Below are positions 5,206 to 5,528 of a stretch of 5,528 nt of DNA, in pieces. The translations under genes were made by a program, and so were the position numbers. Each line of letters begins with the position of its first letter. The first letter of the stretch is position 1. Source of the DNA: Xanthobacteraceae bacterium (GTDB lineage: Bacteria > Pseudomonadota > Alphaproteobacteria > Rhizobiales > Xanthobacteraceae); the NCBI GenBank assembly GCA_030043175.1, contig JASHYD010000286.1:1-5528 (forward strand). Reading direction: 5' to 3'. The notes under the pieces were generated by a model. The model was not told the DNA's origin, ran no database searches, and was given only the letters and a program-made list of their open reading frames with translations.

Positions 5206-5528
5206 TCAGCGCGCGCTAGCCCCAATCAAACCAAATGTCGTCGGGGGACAGCCAAGGTCTGACGCGGCAGCTTTGGCCTCATCGATCGGGCACGCCTTGC
5301 AGAACCGACGGTCAGGCAAGAGGTATTGAAGGCAGCATATGCGCCGGCGACGAACTAACGCGCCGCCGGCCACGACATAGTGAACGGCTGCGTGCAAGGG
5401 ATTGGAGCAGCCGCCGGGCCACAGGGGCTCGTTCAGCAAGTGTCGGGCCTCCTCCAACCGCGGCGATGAACCCGATACGGCTTCGACCCGACAAAGCATC
5501 GCTTCGAACGTATTGCCGACATTGCTCC
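5206..5528 (-). CDS. fhuF: FhuF-type siderophore-iron reductase, C-terminal part
   Basis: This runs off the right edge; 106 residues to the C-terminus are visible, beginning SNVGNTFEAMLCRVEAV. Visible residues 62-80 read RICCLQYLLPDRRFCKACP, giving Cys-Cys-x10-Cys-x2-Cys with cysteines at 64, 65, 76 and 79. This spacing is the hallmark of the FhuF C-terminal [2Fe-2S] site, an unusual cluster ligation used by reductases that release iron from ferric siderophores in the cytoplasm. The preceding Asn-rich SN-x-GN-x-FE segment and the long helical stretch also fit. A further Cys at 93 lies after the motif. Its neighbours upstream, outside the window, might be siderophore uptake genes. It converges on the ParB-like gene across 215 nt. 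Family assignment is good; the exact substrate is unknown. Confidence 0.8.
   Translation of the reverse strand, partial: SNVGNTFEAMLCRVEAVSGSSPRLEEARHLLNEPLWPGGCSNPLHAAVHYVVAGGALVRRRRICCLQYLLPDRRFCKACPIDEAKAAASDLGCPPTTFGLIGASAR

Noticed and set aside
5208..5217. 10-bp palindrome AGCGCGCGCT at the end of the FhuF frame
   Set aside because: It is a short GC repeat inside coding sequence with no T tract; likely coincidental.
4951..5262. 103-residue plus-strand open frame after the ParB-like gene
   Set aside because: It starts inside the ParB-like gene in another frame, crosses the strong hairpin and overlaps the FhuF coding end. The middle (IALNILCLELCLGDDYSRA) looks mildly coding, but no start site or family supports it.

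Overview
The window is high-GC DNA that reads as alphaproteobacterial, most likely Bradyrhizobium or a close relative. This rests on the membrane-anchored coiled-coil protein at 815-1231, the small secreted Rap1a-like protein, the ParB-like protein and the IS630-type element, all familiar from that group. The genus is inferred by recognition, not by a search. Gene density is low and short secreted or membrane proteins dominate, as in an accessory region of a rhizobial chromosome.

Layout. Positions 1 to about 176 are the 3' end of an IS630-family insertion sequence, cut by the window edge. It ends at a CTAG beside a terminator that serves a minus-strand gene for a small secreted protein (270-476). 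Positions 477-814 hold a divergent intergenic region with an 8-bp tandem repeat and a nested palindrome. Next come a plus-strand single-pass membrane protein (815-1231) with a good terminator, a minus-strand Rap1a-like secreted protein (1337-1741), and a plus-strand small secreted protein (2200-2457) preceded by a 9-bp direct repeat. Positions 2458-2816 hold a possible gene remnant, followed by a candidate leaderless micro-ORF for a membrane peptide (2817-2942).

From 2943 to 4351 I find no recognisable gene, an unusually long gap for a bacterium. It is followed by a well-formed ParB-like gene (4352-4990, plus) with a histidine-rich tail. Converging on it from the right edge is the C-terminal part of a FhuF-type siderophore-iron reductase (5206-5528, minus) with the diagnostic CCx10CxxC motif.

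No operon joins these genes; they are mostly single transcription units on alternating strands. I see no clear multi-gene system. The points most worth checking are how the IS630 transposase frame terminates, the orphan Rap1a-like protein, the candidate leaderless membrane peptide, the 1.4-kb gene-free gap and the His tail of the ParB-like protein.
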